DNA from: an uncultured Pelagibacteraceae bacterium | GTDB lineage: Bacteria > Pseudomonadota > Alphaproteobacteria > Pelagibacterales > Pelagibacteraceae | Direction of reading: 5' to 3' | DNA: 64,000 nucleotides | Assembly (NCBI GenBank): GCA_902581405.1 | Contig: CACHOJ010000001.1 | Location: 124,001-188,000 of the forward strand | Shown here: positions 7,774-16,668 of the stretch, one piece after another | Position numbering within the stretch: position 1 is the first letter of the stretch | How the letters are laid out: every line of letters starts with the position of its first letter | The notes under the pieces: generated by a model | Seen by the model: only the letters and a program-made list of their open reading frames with translations | What the model was told of the DNA's origin: nothing | The model's database searches: none | Program-made: the position numbers and the translations under genes

Positions 7774-9215
7774 TAATAATTAAGACCAAAATGAGTATAT
7801 TTAATATTTAAATAATCCTTGATAGCCATTGATCCACCCTCTCTGCCATAACCTGTCTGTTTAATACCTCCAAAAGGAACTTCTGCAAACGCAATAGTAG
7901 GATGATTTACTGCACATGTTCCAGTTTCCATTTTTTCTGAGACTTTGTGAGCTTTTTCTAAAGAATTTGTATAAATATAGCTTGCCAAACCTAAGTCATT
8001 GTCGTTAGCTCTTTGAACAACTTCATCTGTATCTTTAAACGTTAGTAGTGGAACTAATGGTCCAAAAGGTTCTTCTTTTGCAATTGTAAAGCTATCTTGA
8101 ACATTATCAAAAACAGTAGGTTCATAAAAATATCCTTTATTAAAACCTGAAGGTCTCTTTCCGCCACATAAAACAGTTGCTCCTTCTTTTTTTGTTTTCT
8201 CGACTAATGCTTCTATTTCATTCAATCTCTTTTCTGTTGTTAATGGACCTAATATTGTGTCGTCATCCATTCCATTTCCAATTTTAAGTTTAGAAACTTT
8301 TTCAACTAATGTTTTTGCAAACTCATCTTTTTTCTTTTCATGGATATAAAATCTTGCTGGTGATATGCAAACTTGGCCGTTGTTTCTAAATTTTGCCGTT
8401 ATTGCCATATCTGTAACTTTGTTTATATCTACATCATCAAAAACTATAAAAGGTGAGTGACCACTTAATTCCATTGTTACTCTTTGAACTTTCTCAGCGG
8501 CTTGTTTTAAAATAAGTTTACCTACTCTAGTTGATCCAGTAATAGAAACTTTTTTTACTATATCAGATGATATAAGTTGTGATGAAATTTGTGCTGGATC
8601 ACCCGATAATAAATTAACAACACCTGGGGGAACTCCTGCATCATTTATAATATTCATTAACTCCATTACACTTCCTGGAGTAATGACATCTGGTTTGCAT
8701 ATAACTGAGCAACCAGCTGCTAAAGCTGTAGAAATTTTTCTAGAAGATAAAACTATTGGAAAATTCCATGGTATTAATCCTGCAACAACACCAACAGGCT
8801 CATATTTTACATACATTCTTGTGTGTTCAAATCTGCTTTCAACTATTTGACCATATATTCTTTTTGTTTCTTCAGAATTCCATTCAAAAATATCTGCTGC
8901 TCCACCTACTTCTCCTTTTGCTTCTGACAAAGGTTTTCCAACTTCTAATGTAAGCCATTTTGCTAGTACATCAGTTCTCTCTCTCATAAGATCGGCAATT
9001 TTTCTTATAATTTTTGATCTTTGCCAAGGTGGAGTATTTCTCCAAACTTCAAGACCTTTTTCAGCTGACTTAAGAGCTTTATTTACATCTTCTTCACCAG
9101 CTTTTGATGCTTTACCAATTACTTCTTCAGTTGCAGGATTTAACACATCGTAAGTTTCATTATTTTGAGATGGTTGCCATTTACCATCAATGAATTGTCC
9201 AAATTTGCTATACAT
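7773..9215 (-). CDS. NAD(P)-dependent aldehyde dehydrogenase (AldA/GabD type)
   Basis: This cytosolic aldehyde dehydrogenase is 480 residues, full length. It has PWNFP (149-153), the cofactor-binding segment SITGSTRVGK (224-233), general base Glu249 in TMELSGHSP and nucleophile Cys283 in NNGQVCISPARF, plus the C-terminal EVPFGGIKQTGYGREGG. It resembles succinate-semialdehyde and lactaldehyde/glycolaldehyde dehydrogenases more than the CoA-acylating IolA. Its end touches the HpaI-type aldolase gene, which suggests it oxidises the aldehyde released there. It is divergent from iolD across 55 bp. Specificity between glycolaldehyde, lactaldehyde and succinate semialdehyde cannot be decided by eye. 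Confidence 0.87.
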   Translation of the reverse strand: MYSKFGQFIDGKWQPSQNNETYDVLNPATEEVIGKASKAGEEDVNKALKSAEKGLEVWRNTPPWQRSKIIRKIADLMRERTDVLAKWLTLEVGKPLSEAKGEVGGAADIFEWNSEETKRIYGQIVESRFEHTRMYVKYEPVGVVAGLIPWNFPIVLSSRKISTALAAGCSVICKPDVITPGSVMELMNIINDAGVPPGVVNLLSGDPAQISSQLISSDIVKKVSITGSTRVGKLILKQAAEKVQRVTMELSGHSPFIVFDDVDINKVTDMAITAKFRNNGQVCISPARFYIHEKKKDEFAKTLVEKVSKLKIGNGMDDDTILGPLTTEKRLNEIEALVEKTKKEGATVLCGGKRPSGFNKGYFYEPTVFDNVQDSFTIAKEEPFGPLVPLLTFKDTDEVVQRANDNDLGLASYIYTNSLEKAHKVSEKMETGTCAVNHPTIAFAEVPFGGIKQTGYGREGGSMAIKDYLNIKYTHFGLNY

Positions 9216-9270
9216 AATTTTTATTTTATGGTTTATTAGTTGAATTTTTGAGGAGAATATAACTAGAAAA

Positions 9271-11115
9271 ATGAAAAAAATAAAGCTTACTTGCGCTCAT
9301 GCTTTAGTTAAACATCTAATAGCTCAAAAAATCTATATAGATGGTAAGGTTGAGCCTTTATTTCCAGGGGCATTTGGTATTTTTGGTCATGGGAATGTTG
9401 CGTGCATAGGTCAAGCATTAGAAGAAAATAAGGATAAACTTCCAACTTATAGAGGTCACCATGAACAAAATATGGCTTTAACAGGCATTGCTTTTGCAAG
9501 AGCTAAACGAAGAAAACAAATTTTTATTGCAACAAGTTCTGTTGGGCCTGGATCTACAAATTTAGTCACTGCGTCTGCAGTAGCGATGAGTAATAGATTG
9601 CCTATTTTATTTTTACCTGGAGATACTTATGCGAATAGAATGCCAGATCCTGTACTACAGCAAGTAGAACATTTTTCAAATCCAGGAATGACAGCAAACG
9701 ACTCTTTTAAACCAGTTACAAAATATTTTGATAGAATTACAAGACCTGAACAAATAATACAATCTCTTCCGCAAGCAATTCAAACAATGATTGATCCTGC
9801 AGATACTGGTCCAGCGTGTTTATCTTTATGTCAAGATGTGCAAGGAGAAATATTTGATTATCCAGAGGAATTTTTTAAAGAAAGAATACATAATATAAGA
9901 AGACCTAAACCAGATGATTTTCAAATTAAACAAGCAATGGAAAAAATTAAAAAATCAAAAAAACCAATTATTATTTCTGGGGGAGGTGTTTTCTATTCAG
10001 ATGCAATGGATGAATTAGGAAGTTTTGCCGTAAAACATAACATACCAGTTACACAAACAGTGATGGGATACTCAACAATGAAAAGAGATCATTCTCATTT
10101 TCTTGGACCAATAGGAGGCCTTGGTGGAAAAGCTGCAAATAACTTAGCAAAAGAAACTGATTTAGCTATTTGTGTTGGTACAAAATTGGCAGATTTTACA
10201 ACAGGTTCGTGGGCTAATTTTGAAAACCCTGAATTTAAATTGGTCTCAATTAATATTGCAAGACATGATGCAAACAAACATTTAGCCGAGGCAGTTATTG
10301 GAGATGCTAAAGTTTGTTTATCAGAGTTGTCAAATTCTTTAGGAAATTGGAAATCTCCTGACAGTTGGCATAAAAAATCACAAGACGAACTTAAATCTTG
10401 GAATGAGTATGTTGATAAAGAAAGCGGTCCAACAAACCAAGAAACTCCAAACTATGCACACGCCGTAGGGGCAATTTATCGAAATTCAGATCCAACAGAT
10501 ATAGCAGTTACTGCTGCTGGTGGATTGGTTGGTGAGGTAGTCCAAGTCTGGAGACCAAAAGAGCTAAATACCCATGAAACTGAATGGGGTTTTAGTTGCA
10601 TGAGTTATGAAATTTCTGGTGCGCTAGGAATTAAGATGGCAAATCCTGACAAAGACGTAATAGCTTTTGTGGGAGACGGTTCTTATTTGCTTAACAATTC
10701 AGACATCTATTCTTCAGTTTTAACAAATAACAAATTAATAATAATTGTTTGTGATAATGGAGGTCATGCAGTTATAAATAGACTTCAATTGTTTAAAGGT
10801 GGAAAAGAATTTAATTGCTTATTTAATTCATCTAATATTCAAAATTTTAAGGAAGTAAATTTTGCTCAACACGCAGCTAGCATGGGTGCAAAATCTGAAC
10901 ATGTTTTCACTATTTCAGAATTAGAGGAAGCATTTAAAAGAGCTAAAAAATCAGATGTAACATATGTAATATCAATAAAAACTCATAGTTACGAATGGCT
11001 TGAAGGTTCAGCTTACTGGGAAAGTCCTACGCTTGAAATACCAACAACGAAAGAAAACGAGGAAGCTTTAAAACTTCATAAAGAAGGTAAAGCAAAACAA
11101 AGACAAGGTATCTGA
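9271..11115 (+). CDS. iolD: 3D-(3,5/4)-trihydroxycyclohexane-1,2-dione hydrolase (IolD), ThDP-dependent
   Basis: IolD opens the ring of the IolE product to 5-deoxy-glucuronate. The protein is 614 residues, the normal IolD length, longer than acetolactate synthases. Visible are the ThDP glutamate Glu65 in RGHHEQNMA, the FPGAFGIFGHGN segment near 31-42, the IolD-like MPDPVLQQVEHF loop, and the ThDP/Mg motif GDGSYLLNNSD near 470-480. A Shine-Dalgarno (GAGGAG) precedes the ATG. The next gene, a Gfo/Idh/MocA oxidoreductase, starts 9 bp after the stop. Genes for IolB, IolC and IolJ are not in the window, so the lower pathway must be elsewhere or absent. Confidence 0.9.
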   Translation: MKKIKLTCAHALVKHLIAQKIYIDGKVEPLFPGAFGIFGHGNVACIGQALEENKDKLPTYRGHHEQNMALTGIAFARAKRRKQIFIATSSVGPGSTNLVTASAVAMSNRLPILFLPGDTYANRMPDPVLQQVEHFSNPGMTANDSFKPVTKYFDRITRPEQIIQSLPQAIQTMIDPADTGPACLSLCQDVQGEIFDYPEEFFKERIHNIRRPKPDDFQIKQAMEKIKKSKKPIIISGGGVFYSDAMDELGSFAVKHNIPVTQTVMGYSTMKRDHSHFLGPIGGLGGKAANNLAKETDLAICVGTKLADFTTGSWANFENPEFKLVSINIARHDANKHLAEAVIGDAKVCLSELSNSLGNWKSPDSWHKKSQDELKSWNEYVDKESGPTNQETPNYAHAVGAIYRNSDPTDIAVTAAGGLVGEVVQVWRPKELNTHETEWGFSCMSYEISGALGIKMANPDKDVIAFVGDGSYLLNNSDIYSSVLTNNKLIIIVCDNGGHAVINRLQLFKGGKEFNCLFNSSNIQNFKEVNFAQHAASMGAKSEHVFTISELEEAFKRAKKSDVTYVISIKTHSYEWLEGSAYWESPTLEIPTTKENEEALKLHKEGKAKQRQGI

Positions 11116-11124
11116 TTTCTTTAT

Positions 11125-12282
11125 ATGAATAAAGTTTTCAAAGTTGGTCTTATTGGTTGTGGACACATTGCAGAAACTTATTTTAGAGCAGAGAAATATT
11201 TTAATAATATCAAAATAATTAAATGCGCAGATATTAATTTAAAAGCTGCAAGAAAATGTTCTAAAGAGTATGGAGTCAAATTTTTAAGTGTAAATGAAAT
11301 TTTAAAAGATCAAGAAGTAGAAATTATTTTAAATTTAACTATCCCAAAAGCTCATTACGAAATTTCAAAGAAAGCTTTATTAAATGGTAAACATGTTTAC
11401 TCAGAGAAACCATTAGCAATTAATTTAAAGGATGGAAAAGAACTTTTAAAAATTTCTAGAAGGAAAAAGTTATATCTTGGTAATGCACCAGATACATTTT
11501 TAGGAGGTGGAATTCAAAAATCAAAAGAGCTAGTTGAAAAAAATATAATTGGAAAAATAAAATTAGGTAATGCTGTTTTTGCTTTTCCTGGAATTCAATC
11601 ATATCACCCCAATCCAGAACCATGGTTTGCAAAACTTGAAGGAGGTCCTGTAATTGATATGGGACCATATTACATTACAGCTTTAGTAAACCTTTTTGGA
11701 CCTGCAAAGAAAGTTAGTGGGAGAATAATAAATGGTCCAAAATACAGAACAATTGGAATTGGACCAAAAAAAGGGAGAAAATTTAAAGTTAATTGCCCAA
11801 CAACTTATCTATCAACAATCACCTTTAAAAATAAAACAGTAATTAGATTGACATTATCTTTTGATGTTATTGCTCACCAAAGAAATCATATTGAGCTATA
11901 TGGTGAAAAAGGTTCAATGATTGTCCCTGATCCAAATATGTTTGGAGGATCAGTGTTCACATGTAAAAAACTTGGAGATAATTGGAAAGAATTTAAAACT
12001 ACAAAAATGCATTTAGGTAAAATTAATATAAGAACACAAAGTTCAAGAGCAAATGAAGCTCCAACTAATGCAAATTATAGAGGTGCAGGACTTTCAGAAA
12101 TGGCTTATTCAATCGAAAAAAAAAGAAAACATTTATGCAATGGTGAAATTTCTTTGCATGTCCTTGATATAATTACCTCAATTATGAAAGCTTCAAAGTC
12201 TGGTGTTAATCAATCAATAAAAACTGAGTGTGTTAAGCCAAAAAAATTTACAAATATTGATATAAGAAAAATAATTAGATAG
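11125..12282 (+). CDS. Gfo/Idh/MocA family oxidoreductase
   Basis: This 385-residue NAD(P)-dependent sugar/inositol dehydrogenase-type enzyme has the N-terminal Rossmann motif VGLIGCGHIAETYF (7-20), and the signature SEKPLAINL near residue 93. The C-terminal beta-sheet domain includes GGPVIDMGPYY, the region that usually carries the catalytic histidine or aspartate. It lies between iolD and a hydroxyacid dehydrogenase, followed by an ABC importer, all on one strand with gaps of 9-22 bp. It could be the inositol dehydrogenase (IolG) of the pathway or act on a derivative; it is long for IolG. The family is sure, the substrate inferred. Confidence 0.85.
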   Translation: MNKVFKVGLIGCGHIAETYFRAEKYFNNIKIIKCADINLKAARKCSKEYGVKFLSVNEILKDQEVEIILNLTIPKAHYEISKKALLNGKHVYSEKPLAINLKDGKELLKISRRKKLYLGNAPDTFLGGGIQKSKELVEKNIIGKIKLGNAVFAFPGIQSYHPNPEPWFAKLEGGPVIDMGPYYITALVNLFGPAKKVSGRIINGPKYRTIGIGPKKGRKFKVNCPTTYLSTITFKNKTVIRLTLSFDVIAHQRNHIELYGEKGSMIVPDPNMFGGSVFTCKKLGDNWKEFKTTKMHLGKINIRTQSSRANEAPTNANYRGAGLSEMAYSIEKKRKHLCNGEISLHVLDIITSIMKASKSGVNQSIKTECVKPKKFTNIDIRKIIR

Positions 12283-12291
12283 AGCAAAGAT

Positions 12292-13314
12292 ATGATTAAA
12301 CCGATTATAATTTCTGACCCTTATCCAAGAACTTTGGATTTAATTTTTACTAAGACAAAATTAAAAGAACTTAAAACCAAATATAAAATAATAGTTGCTC
12401 CAAAAAAAAATAAAAAAAATTTTTATGAAAATAATATTGGCAAGGCAACATTTATTATGGGTCAACCGAATTTAGATAAATATTTGTTGTCTAAAGCATC
12501 AAAATTAAAATGTATTATAAATGTGGAAAGTAATTTTATGGATAATTTAGATTATGATTATTGTTTCAAAAAAAATATTCATGTTATTGCAACTTCGCCA
12601 GTATTTTCAAAGCCAGTAGCTGAAATTGCTTTAGGTATGACATTGTCTCTTTTAAGAAATATTCACAATGCACACTTTGATTTTATTAAATCTAAAGAGA
12701 AATATGGTTTAGAAAGTAATTTAAAAGCTTCACTTCTGACAAATAAAAAAATTGGTTTACTAGGGTTTGGGGACTTAGCAAAATCTTTATACCCTTTACT
12801 ATTGCCATTCTCAAAAAATATAAATGTATATGATCCATGGATACCTAAAGATAAAATAAAAAAAATTGGATTTAATCCAATTAATTTGAATAACATGTTT
12901 AGTAGTTGTGAAGTAATTTATGTATTAGCCACAATCACCAAAAAGAATAAACATTTAATTGATAAAAAATTATTAAATAAAATGAAATCTGGAACTGTTT
13001 TTATTTTAATGAGTAGAGCAGCAATAGTTAATTTTAAAGATCTGGTTAAGAGAATTAAAAAGGGAGATATTTATGTCGCAACTGATGTCTTTCCAGATGA
13101 ACCAGTAAAAAAAAATGATCCAGTAAGAAAGTTAAAAAATACACTATTTTCTGCTCATAGAGCTGGTGCTTTAAAGGAAGCTTTTTATAATATGGGTGAA
13201 ATAGTTTTGAAAGATATGAAGCTTATTTTAAAAAATATGCCACCTAAATTCTGTAAAAGAGCTCAAAGAAAAACTGTAAAACTCTTAGCCTCAAAACCTG
13301 TTGCAATTAACTGA
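12292..13314 (+). CDS. D-isomer-specific 2-hydroxyacid dehydrogenase, divergent
   Basis: The 340-residue protein has an NAD motif GLLGFGDLAKSL near residue 155 and the catalytic set Arg in MSRAAIV, Glu in VFPDEP and His in SAHRAG. The first glycine-rich motif ends GDLAKS rather than the usual GRIGxx, and the sequence is lysine-rich, so it is a divergent member. It lies in the iolD operon between the Gfo/Idh/MocA gene and the ABC ATPase, with 9 and 22 bp spacing. It may reduce or oxidise a ketoacid or ketosugar from the transported polyol. Substrate not determinable. Confidence 0.78.
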   Translation: MIKPIIISDPYPRTLDLIFTKTKLKELKTKYKIIVAPKKNKKNFYENNIGKATFIMGQPNLDKYLLSKASKLKCIINVESNFMDNLDYDYCFKKNIHVIATSPVFSKPVAEIALGMTLSLLRNIHNAHFDFIKSKEKYGLESNLKASLLTNKKIGLLGFGDLAKSLYPLLLPFSKNINVYDPWIPKDKIKKIGFNPINLNNMFSSCEVIYVLATITKKNKHLIDKKLLNKMKSGTVFILMSRAAIVNFKDLVKRIKKGDIYVATDVFPDEPVKKNDPVRKLKNTLFSAHRAGALKEAFYNMGEIVLKDMKLILKNMPPKFCKRAQRKTVKLLASKPVAIN

Positions 13315-13336
13315 TTTTTTTATATTTTCTTAGATT

Positions 13337-14086
13337 ATGTCATCTGCCAATCAATTATTATTAGAAGCTAAAAATGTTACAAAATACTTTGGTACAATTA
13401 CTGCTCTTGAAAATGTAAACCTTAAAATTCATGCAGGTGAATGCTTAGGAGTTGTAGGAGACAATGGAGCTGGAAAAACAACATTAATGAAGGTTTTATC
13501 TGGCCTATATAAACCAAGTGCAGGCTCCTTACATTTTGAAGGAAAAGAAAAAGTTTTAGAAAGCCCTAGGGACTCTCAAAACTTAGGTTTAGAAATGGTT
13601 TATCAAGATTTAGCTTTAGCAGGCAATCTTCCAATAGGCGAAAATATTTTTTTAGGCCGTGAACCAACGACTAATTTGGGATTATTAAAGTTTCTTGATT
13701 ATAAAAAAATAAAAGAACTTACAGAAGCACATCTTGGTAAACTTAAAATAAATGTAAAGAGTGCTGATCAAAAAGTTGAGGAACTTTCAGGTGGACAAAG
13801 ACAAGCAGTTGCAATTGCAAGATCAACGGCATTTAACGCAAAAGTAGTGATCATGGACGAACCAACAGCAGCATTAGCTATTAAAGAAGTTGGTAAAGTT
13901 TTGGATTTAATAAATGGTCTGAAAAAGACTGGGGTAGGTGTAATTGTGATCAGTCATAGAATGGATGATATTTTTGCAGTTTGTGATCGTGTCATGGCTT
14001 TGTTTCAAGGAACAAATTTTGCAGAATCTGAATTATCAAACACTTCAAGAGATGAAGTTATTGGATGGATAATGGGTAAAAAATAA
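13337..14086 (+). CDS. Sugar ABC transporter ATP-binding protein, single-domain (FrcA/IatA-type)
   Basis: This ATPase subunit of a monosaccharide/polyol importer (CUT2 family) is 249 residues. It is one nucleotide-binding domain rather than the tandem RbsA form, so it should act as a homodimer like FrcA. Walker A GDNGAGKTT (41-49), signature LSGGQRQAVAIARS (about 150-163), Walker B VVIMDEPTAAL and switch ISHRMDD are all intact. It is followed after 2 bp by the permease and then the binding protein. With iolD three genes upstream, myo-inositol or another inositol is a reasonable substrate; the FucU/PfkB genes downstream leave ribose, fucose or fructose open. Confidence 0.88.
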   Translation: MSSANQLLLEAKNVTKYFGTITALENVNLKIHAGECLGVVGDNGAGKTTLMKVLSGLYKPSAGSLHFEGKEKVLESPRDSQNLGLEMVYQDLALAGNLPIGENIFLGREPTTNLGLLKFLDYKKIKELTEAHLGKLKINVKSADQKVEELSGGQRQAVAIARSTAFNAKVVIMDEPTAALAIKEVGKVLDLINGLKKTGVGVIVISHRMDDIFAVCDRVMALFQGTNFAESELSNTSRDEVIGWIMGKK

Positions 14087-14088
14087 TC

Positions 14089-15102
14089 ATGGACTCAAAA
14101 GATCAAGATAAAGACTCTTTATATCTAAAACTCATTCCTTACTTTGAGAAATACGGAATATTATTATTATTAGTGATAATGATAGTTGTTATGCATTTTC
14201 TTCAACCTGATGTTTTTTTATCATGGAGAAATGTAACAAATGTTTTCAAACAAATATCTTGGCAATCAATGCTAGCTTTAGGAGTATTTATGGTGATTGT
14301 AACCGCTGGTATAGATCTTTCAGTCGGATCTATAATGATGTTGTCACTGATGATACTTGCAATTGTCGCTAAGGCTGGTGCTCCATGGTATATTGTTGTT
14401 ATCACACCTCTTATAGCTGGATTTTTATGTGGGTTATTTAATGGTTTAGGGATTACCTTACTAAGGATGCCCCATCCGTTTATAATGACATTAGGTACAT
14501 TATATATATTTAGAGGAACGGGTAATTTAATTTCTGGTGGAACTCCAATAAGCGGCTTCACAGATGAAGTGAGATACCTTGGGCATGGAAGAATTGATTT
14601 AACTTGGCTTGGTTTAGAAAAGTCGCAATACCTTCCTGTTAGTTTAGTTCTTATTGCAATTGTCTATATAATATTTTGGATATTCATGAACAAAACTCGG
14701 ACGGGTAAATGGATATATGCAATTGGTGGCAATCCAAATGCTGCAAGAGCTTCAGGTATTAATGTAAATAAAATCCTTGTAATAGTTTATTCGCTTTGTG
14801 GTTTCTTATCTGGTATTGGAGCTTTAATTTTAGCTGGTCGAACAGACTCAGGTTATCCAAATGCAGGATTACAGTCTGAATTGGATGCTATTGCAGCATG
14901 TATTATCGGAGGTGCTAGTTTTTTTGGAGGAAGAGGTACCGTTTTAGGCGTTTTTGCAGGAGTGATGATAATGGGAATTTTAAGAAATGGTCTTAATTTG
15001 ATGGATGTGAGTTCATTTTGGCAACAAGTATTAATTGGATCAATTATAGTACTAGCTGTTTATGTTGATGTATTAAGAAGAGATTTTGGGACAAGAAAAT
15101 AA
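14089..15102 (+). CDS. Sugar ABC transporter permease (RbsC/FrcC family)
   Basis: This inner-membrane permease is 337 residues with about eight to ten hydrophobic segments. The family's conserved GIDLSVGSIMMLSL motif is near 82-95, followed by the FIMTLGTLYIFRG segment and GNPNAARASGINV in a cytoplasmic loop. It forms the translocation path as a dimer with the FrcA-like ATPase encoded 2 bp upstream and the periplasmic binding protein encoded about 100 bp downstream. The gene is intact. Substrate is inherited from the operon context: inositol or a monosaccharide. Confidence 0.88.
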   Translation: MDSKDQDKDSLYLKLIPYFEKYGILLLLVIMIVVMHFLQPDVFLSWRNVTNVFKQISWQSMLALGVFMVIVTAGIDLSVGSIMMLSLMILAIVAKAGAPWYIVVITPLIAGFLCGLFNGLGITLLRMPHPFIMTLGTLYIFRGTGNLISGGTPISGFTDEVRYLGHGRIDLTWLGLEKSQYLPVSLVLIAIVYIIFWIFMNKTRTGKWIYAIGGNPNAARASGINVNKILVIVYSLCGFLSGIGALILAGRTDSGYPNAGLQSELDAIAACIIGGASFFGGRGTVLGVFAGVMIMGILRNGLNLMDVSSFWQQVLIGSIIVLAVYVDVLRRDFGTRK

Positions 15103-15131
15103 AAAACACGCCATAGTTGAAACAAAAAATA

Positions 15132-15145
15132 GTTACCATTGTAAC
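15132..15145. promoter_or_regulatory. Inverted repeat GTTAC-N4-GTAAC, candidate operator
   Basis: A perfect 5-bp inverted repeat spaced by CATT lies in the 105-bp gap before the binding-protein gene. It sits just upstream of a possible sigma-70 promoter, TTGAAT at 15148-15153 with TTAAAT at 15171-15176 (17-bp spacer). The position suits an operator or activator site controlling extra expression of the binding protein. Five-bp arms can occur by chance, so this is weak. Confidence 0.3.
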
Positions 15146-15207
15146 AGTTGAATTTTTTTAAAAAATTTTATTAAATTGAAGTTTAATAATTATTAAAGGG
15201 GATATTA

Positions 15208-16131
15208 ATGAGTAAATTGTTTAAATTAATAGGTGCTTTCACAGCATCTGTTTTTCTTCTTTTAAGCATTACAACAAGTGTTAGTGCTGAGAAGAAAATT
15301 TTATTTAGTATAAAAGGACCTGGTTCAGGAAACCCATTTTGGGCTTCTGTAACTAAAGGTGCAGAAGAGGAAGCTGCAAAATTAGGTGTAAAACTAATTT
15401 TGATTGCTCCACCACAAGAGGGAGATGTTCAAGCACAAATTAACCAAGTGGAAGATCAACTTGCAAAAGGTGTTGATGCACTAGCTCTTGCTCCAGGAGA
15501 TCCAAACGCTTTTGCTCCAATAGTAGATGATGCTATTAAAAGTGGAGTTCCAGTTGTATTTGTTGATACAAAAGGAATTAACGAAGGTGTTACTTTTATT
15601 GGAACAAATAATATGAATGGTGCAGAATTAGCTGCAAAATTTATTTGTGACAAAACTCCAAAAGGATCAGATGTTGCAATTCTTACAGGGATTGAATCTC
15701 AATCAACTGCATTATTAAGAAGAGATGGCGCAATTAAAGGATTTAAAAATTGTGGTTTAAATCTTGTTGCTACTCAAACAGCTGAGTGGGATACTGCAAA
15801 AGGTAGATCGGTCACCGAGTCAATCATTTTAAAAAATCCTAATATCAAAGCAATATTTGCTTCTAACGATAATATGGGTTTAGGTGCAATGCAAGCTCTT
15901 AAGGATGCTGATATGAATGATGTAATCGTTGTTGGTTTTGATGCTACTCCTGATGCTGCTACAAGTATCTTAAAAGGAGAGATGACTGCAACAATAGCTC
16001 AGTTCTCATACAATATGGGTGCATATGGAGTTAAGTATGCTCTTGAGTTAGCTAACGGTGGAAGTATCGATCCTAATATTGATACTGGTACACAATTAGT
16101 TACAACAGAAAACGCTAACGATTTTAAATAA
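15208..16131 (+). CDS. Periplasmic sugar/inositol-binding protein (RbsB/IbpA-type, Peripla_BP_4)
   Basis: The 307-residue solute-binding protein has a Sec signal peptide: a short basic start, a hydrophobic stretch, and cleavage expected after VSA near residue 27. The mature part begins with a strand KILFSIKGPGSGNPFWASV and shows the type I periplasmic-binding fold, with DALALAPGDPNAFAPIVDDA, GTNNMNGAELAA and AIFASNDNMGLGA, typical of ribose-, fructose- and inositol-binding proteins. A strong Shine-Dalgarno (AAAGGGGA) precedes the ATG and a canonical terminator-like hairpin follows the stop. It has the same orientation as the ATPase and permease. Inositol is the favoured ligand because of IolD/IolE, but it is unproven. 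Confidence 0.88.
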   Translation: MSKLFKLIGAFTASVFLLLSITTSVSAEKKILFSIKGPGSGNPFWASVTKGAEEEAAKLGVKLILIAPPQEGDVQAQINQVEDQLAKGVDALALAPGDPNAFAPIVDDAIKSGVPVVFVDTKGINEGVTFIGTNNMNGAELAAKFICDKTPKGSDVAILTGIESQSTALLRRDGAIKGFKNCGLNLVATQTAEWDTAKGRSVTESIILKNPNIKAIFASNDNMGLGAMQALKDADMNDVIVVGFDATPDAATSILKGEMTATIAQFSYNMGAYGVKYALELANGGSIDPNIDTGTQLVTTENANDFK

Positions 16132-16151
16132 TCTTTAGAATAATCAAAATT

Positions 16152-16185
16152 AAAAGGGTGGAATTTTATTTCACCCTTTTTTTTT
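16152..16185 (+). terminator. Intrinsic terminator/3' hairpin after the binding-protein gene
   Basis: AAAAGGGTG (16152-16160) pairs perfectly with CACCCTTTT (16172-16180). The interior loop sequence can extend the stem, and a T-run continues to 16185. It is a textbook rho-independent terminator. It separates the binding-protein gene from the mutarotase/kinase pair and may also protect the 3' end of the abundant message. Confidence 0.85.
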
Positions 16186-16203
16186 ATGTAATATAATAGT
16201 GTA

Positions 16204-16668
16204 ATGCTAATTAATATTAATCCAATTTTAAACCCTGAACTTTTGTATCAATTAAGAGCAATGGGTCATGGTGATAAATTAGTTTTAACAGATGCAAATT
16301 TTCCTGCTTATTCACATTCTATAAATAATAAAGTAATTAGATTAGATGGCGTTAATATCTATGAAGCTGCAAAAGCTATTCTTTCAGTTTTTCCATTAGA
16401 TAGTTTTATAGACTCTGCCGCAGAAAGAATGCAAGTTGATAATAAACCAGATGACTTAACAGATTGTCACAAAGATTTTATAAAAGCTGTGAAAGAGACC
16501 TCTGGAGAAAATTGGAAAGTTGGTTCAATTGAGAGGCAAGAATTTTATAAAGTAGCAAAAAAATCTCAATTAATCGTATCTACTTCTGAAACAAGGCCTT
16601 ATGGATGTTTTATACTAACAAAAGGAGTAATTAAACCAGATGGTAGCGTTTGGGTTCTTGATAAATAA
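16204..16668 (+). CDS. RbsD/FucU family sugar mutarotase
   Basis: This 154-residue pyranase/mutarotase interconverts anomers or ring forms of fucose or ribose. The family signature is visible as the RAMGHGDKLVLTDANFPA segment (18-35), whose histidine is the catalytic residue, and the C-terminal STSETRPYGCFILTKGVI stretch. The length fits FucU (about 140-154) better than RbsD (about 131-139). It shares one base with the following PfkB kinase, so a fucose/ribose-type sugar is mutarotated and then phosphorylated or otherwise used. It follows the terminator of the ABC binding-protein gene, so supply by that transporter is plausible. Confidence 0.86.
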   Translation: MLININPILNPELLYQLRAMGHGDKLVLTDANFPAYSHSINNKVIRLDGVNIYEAAKAILSVFPLDSFIDSAAERMQVDNKPDDLTDCHKDFIKAVKETSGENWKVGSIERQEFYKVAKKSQLIVSTSETRPYGCFILTKGVIKPDGSVWVLDK

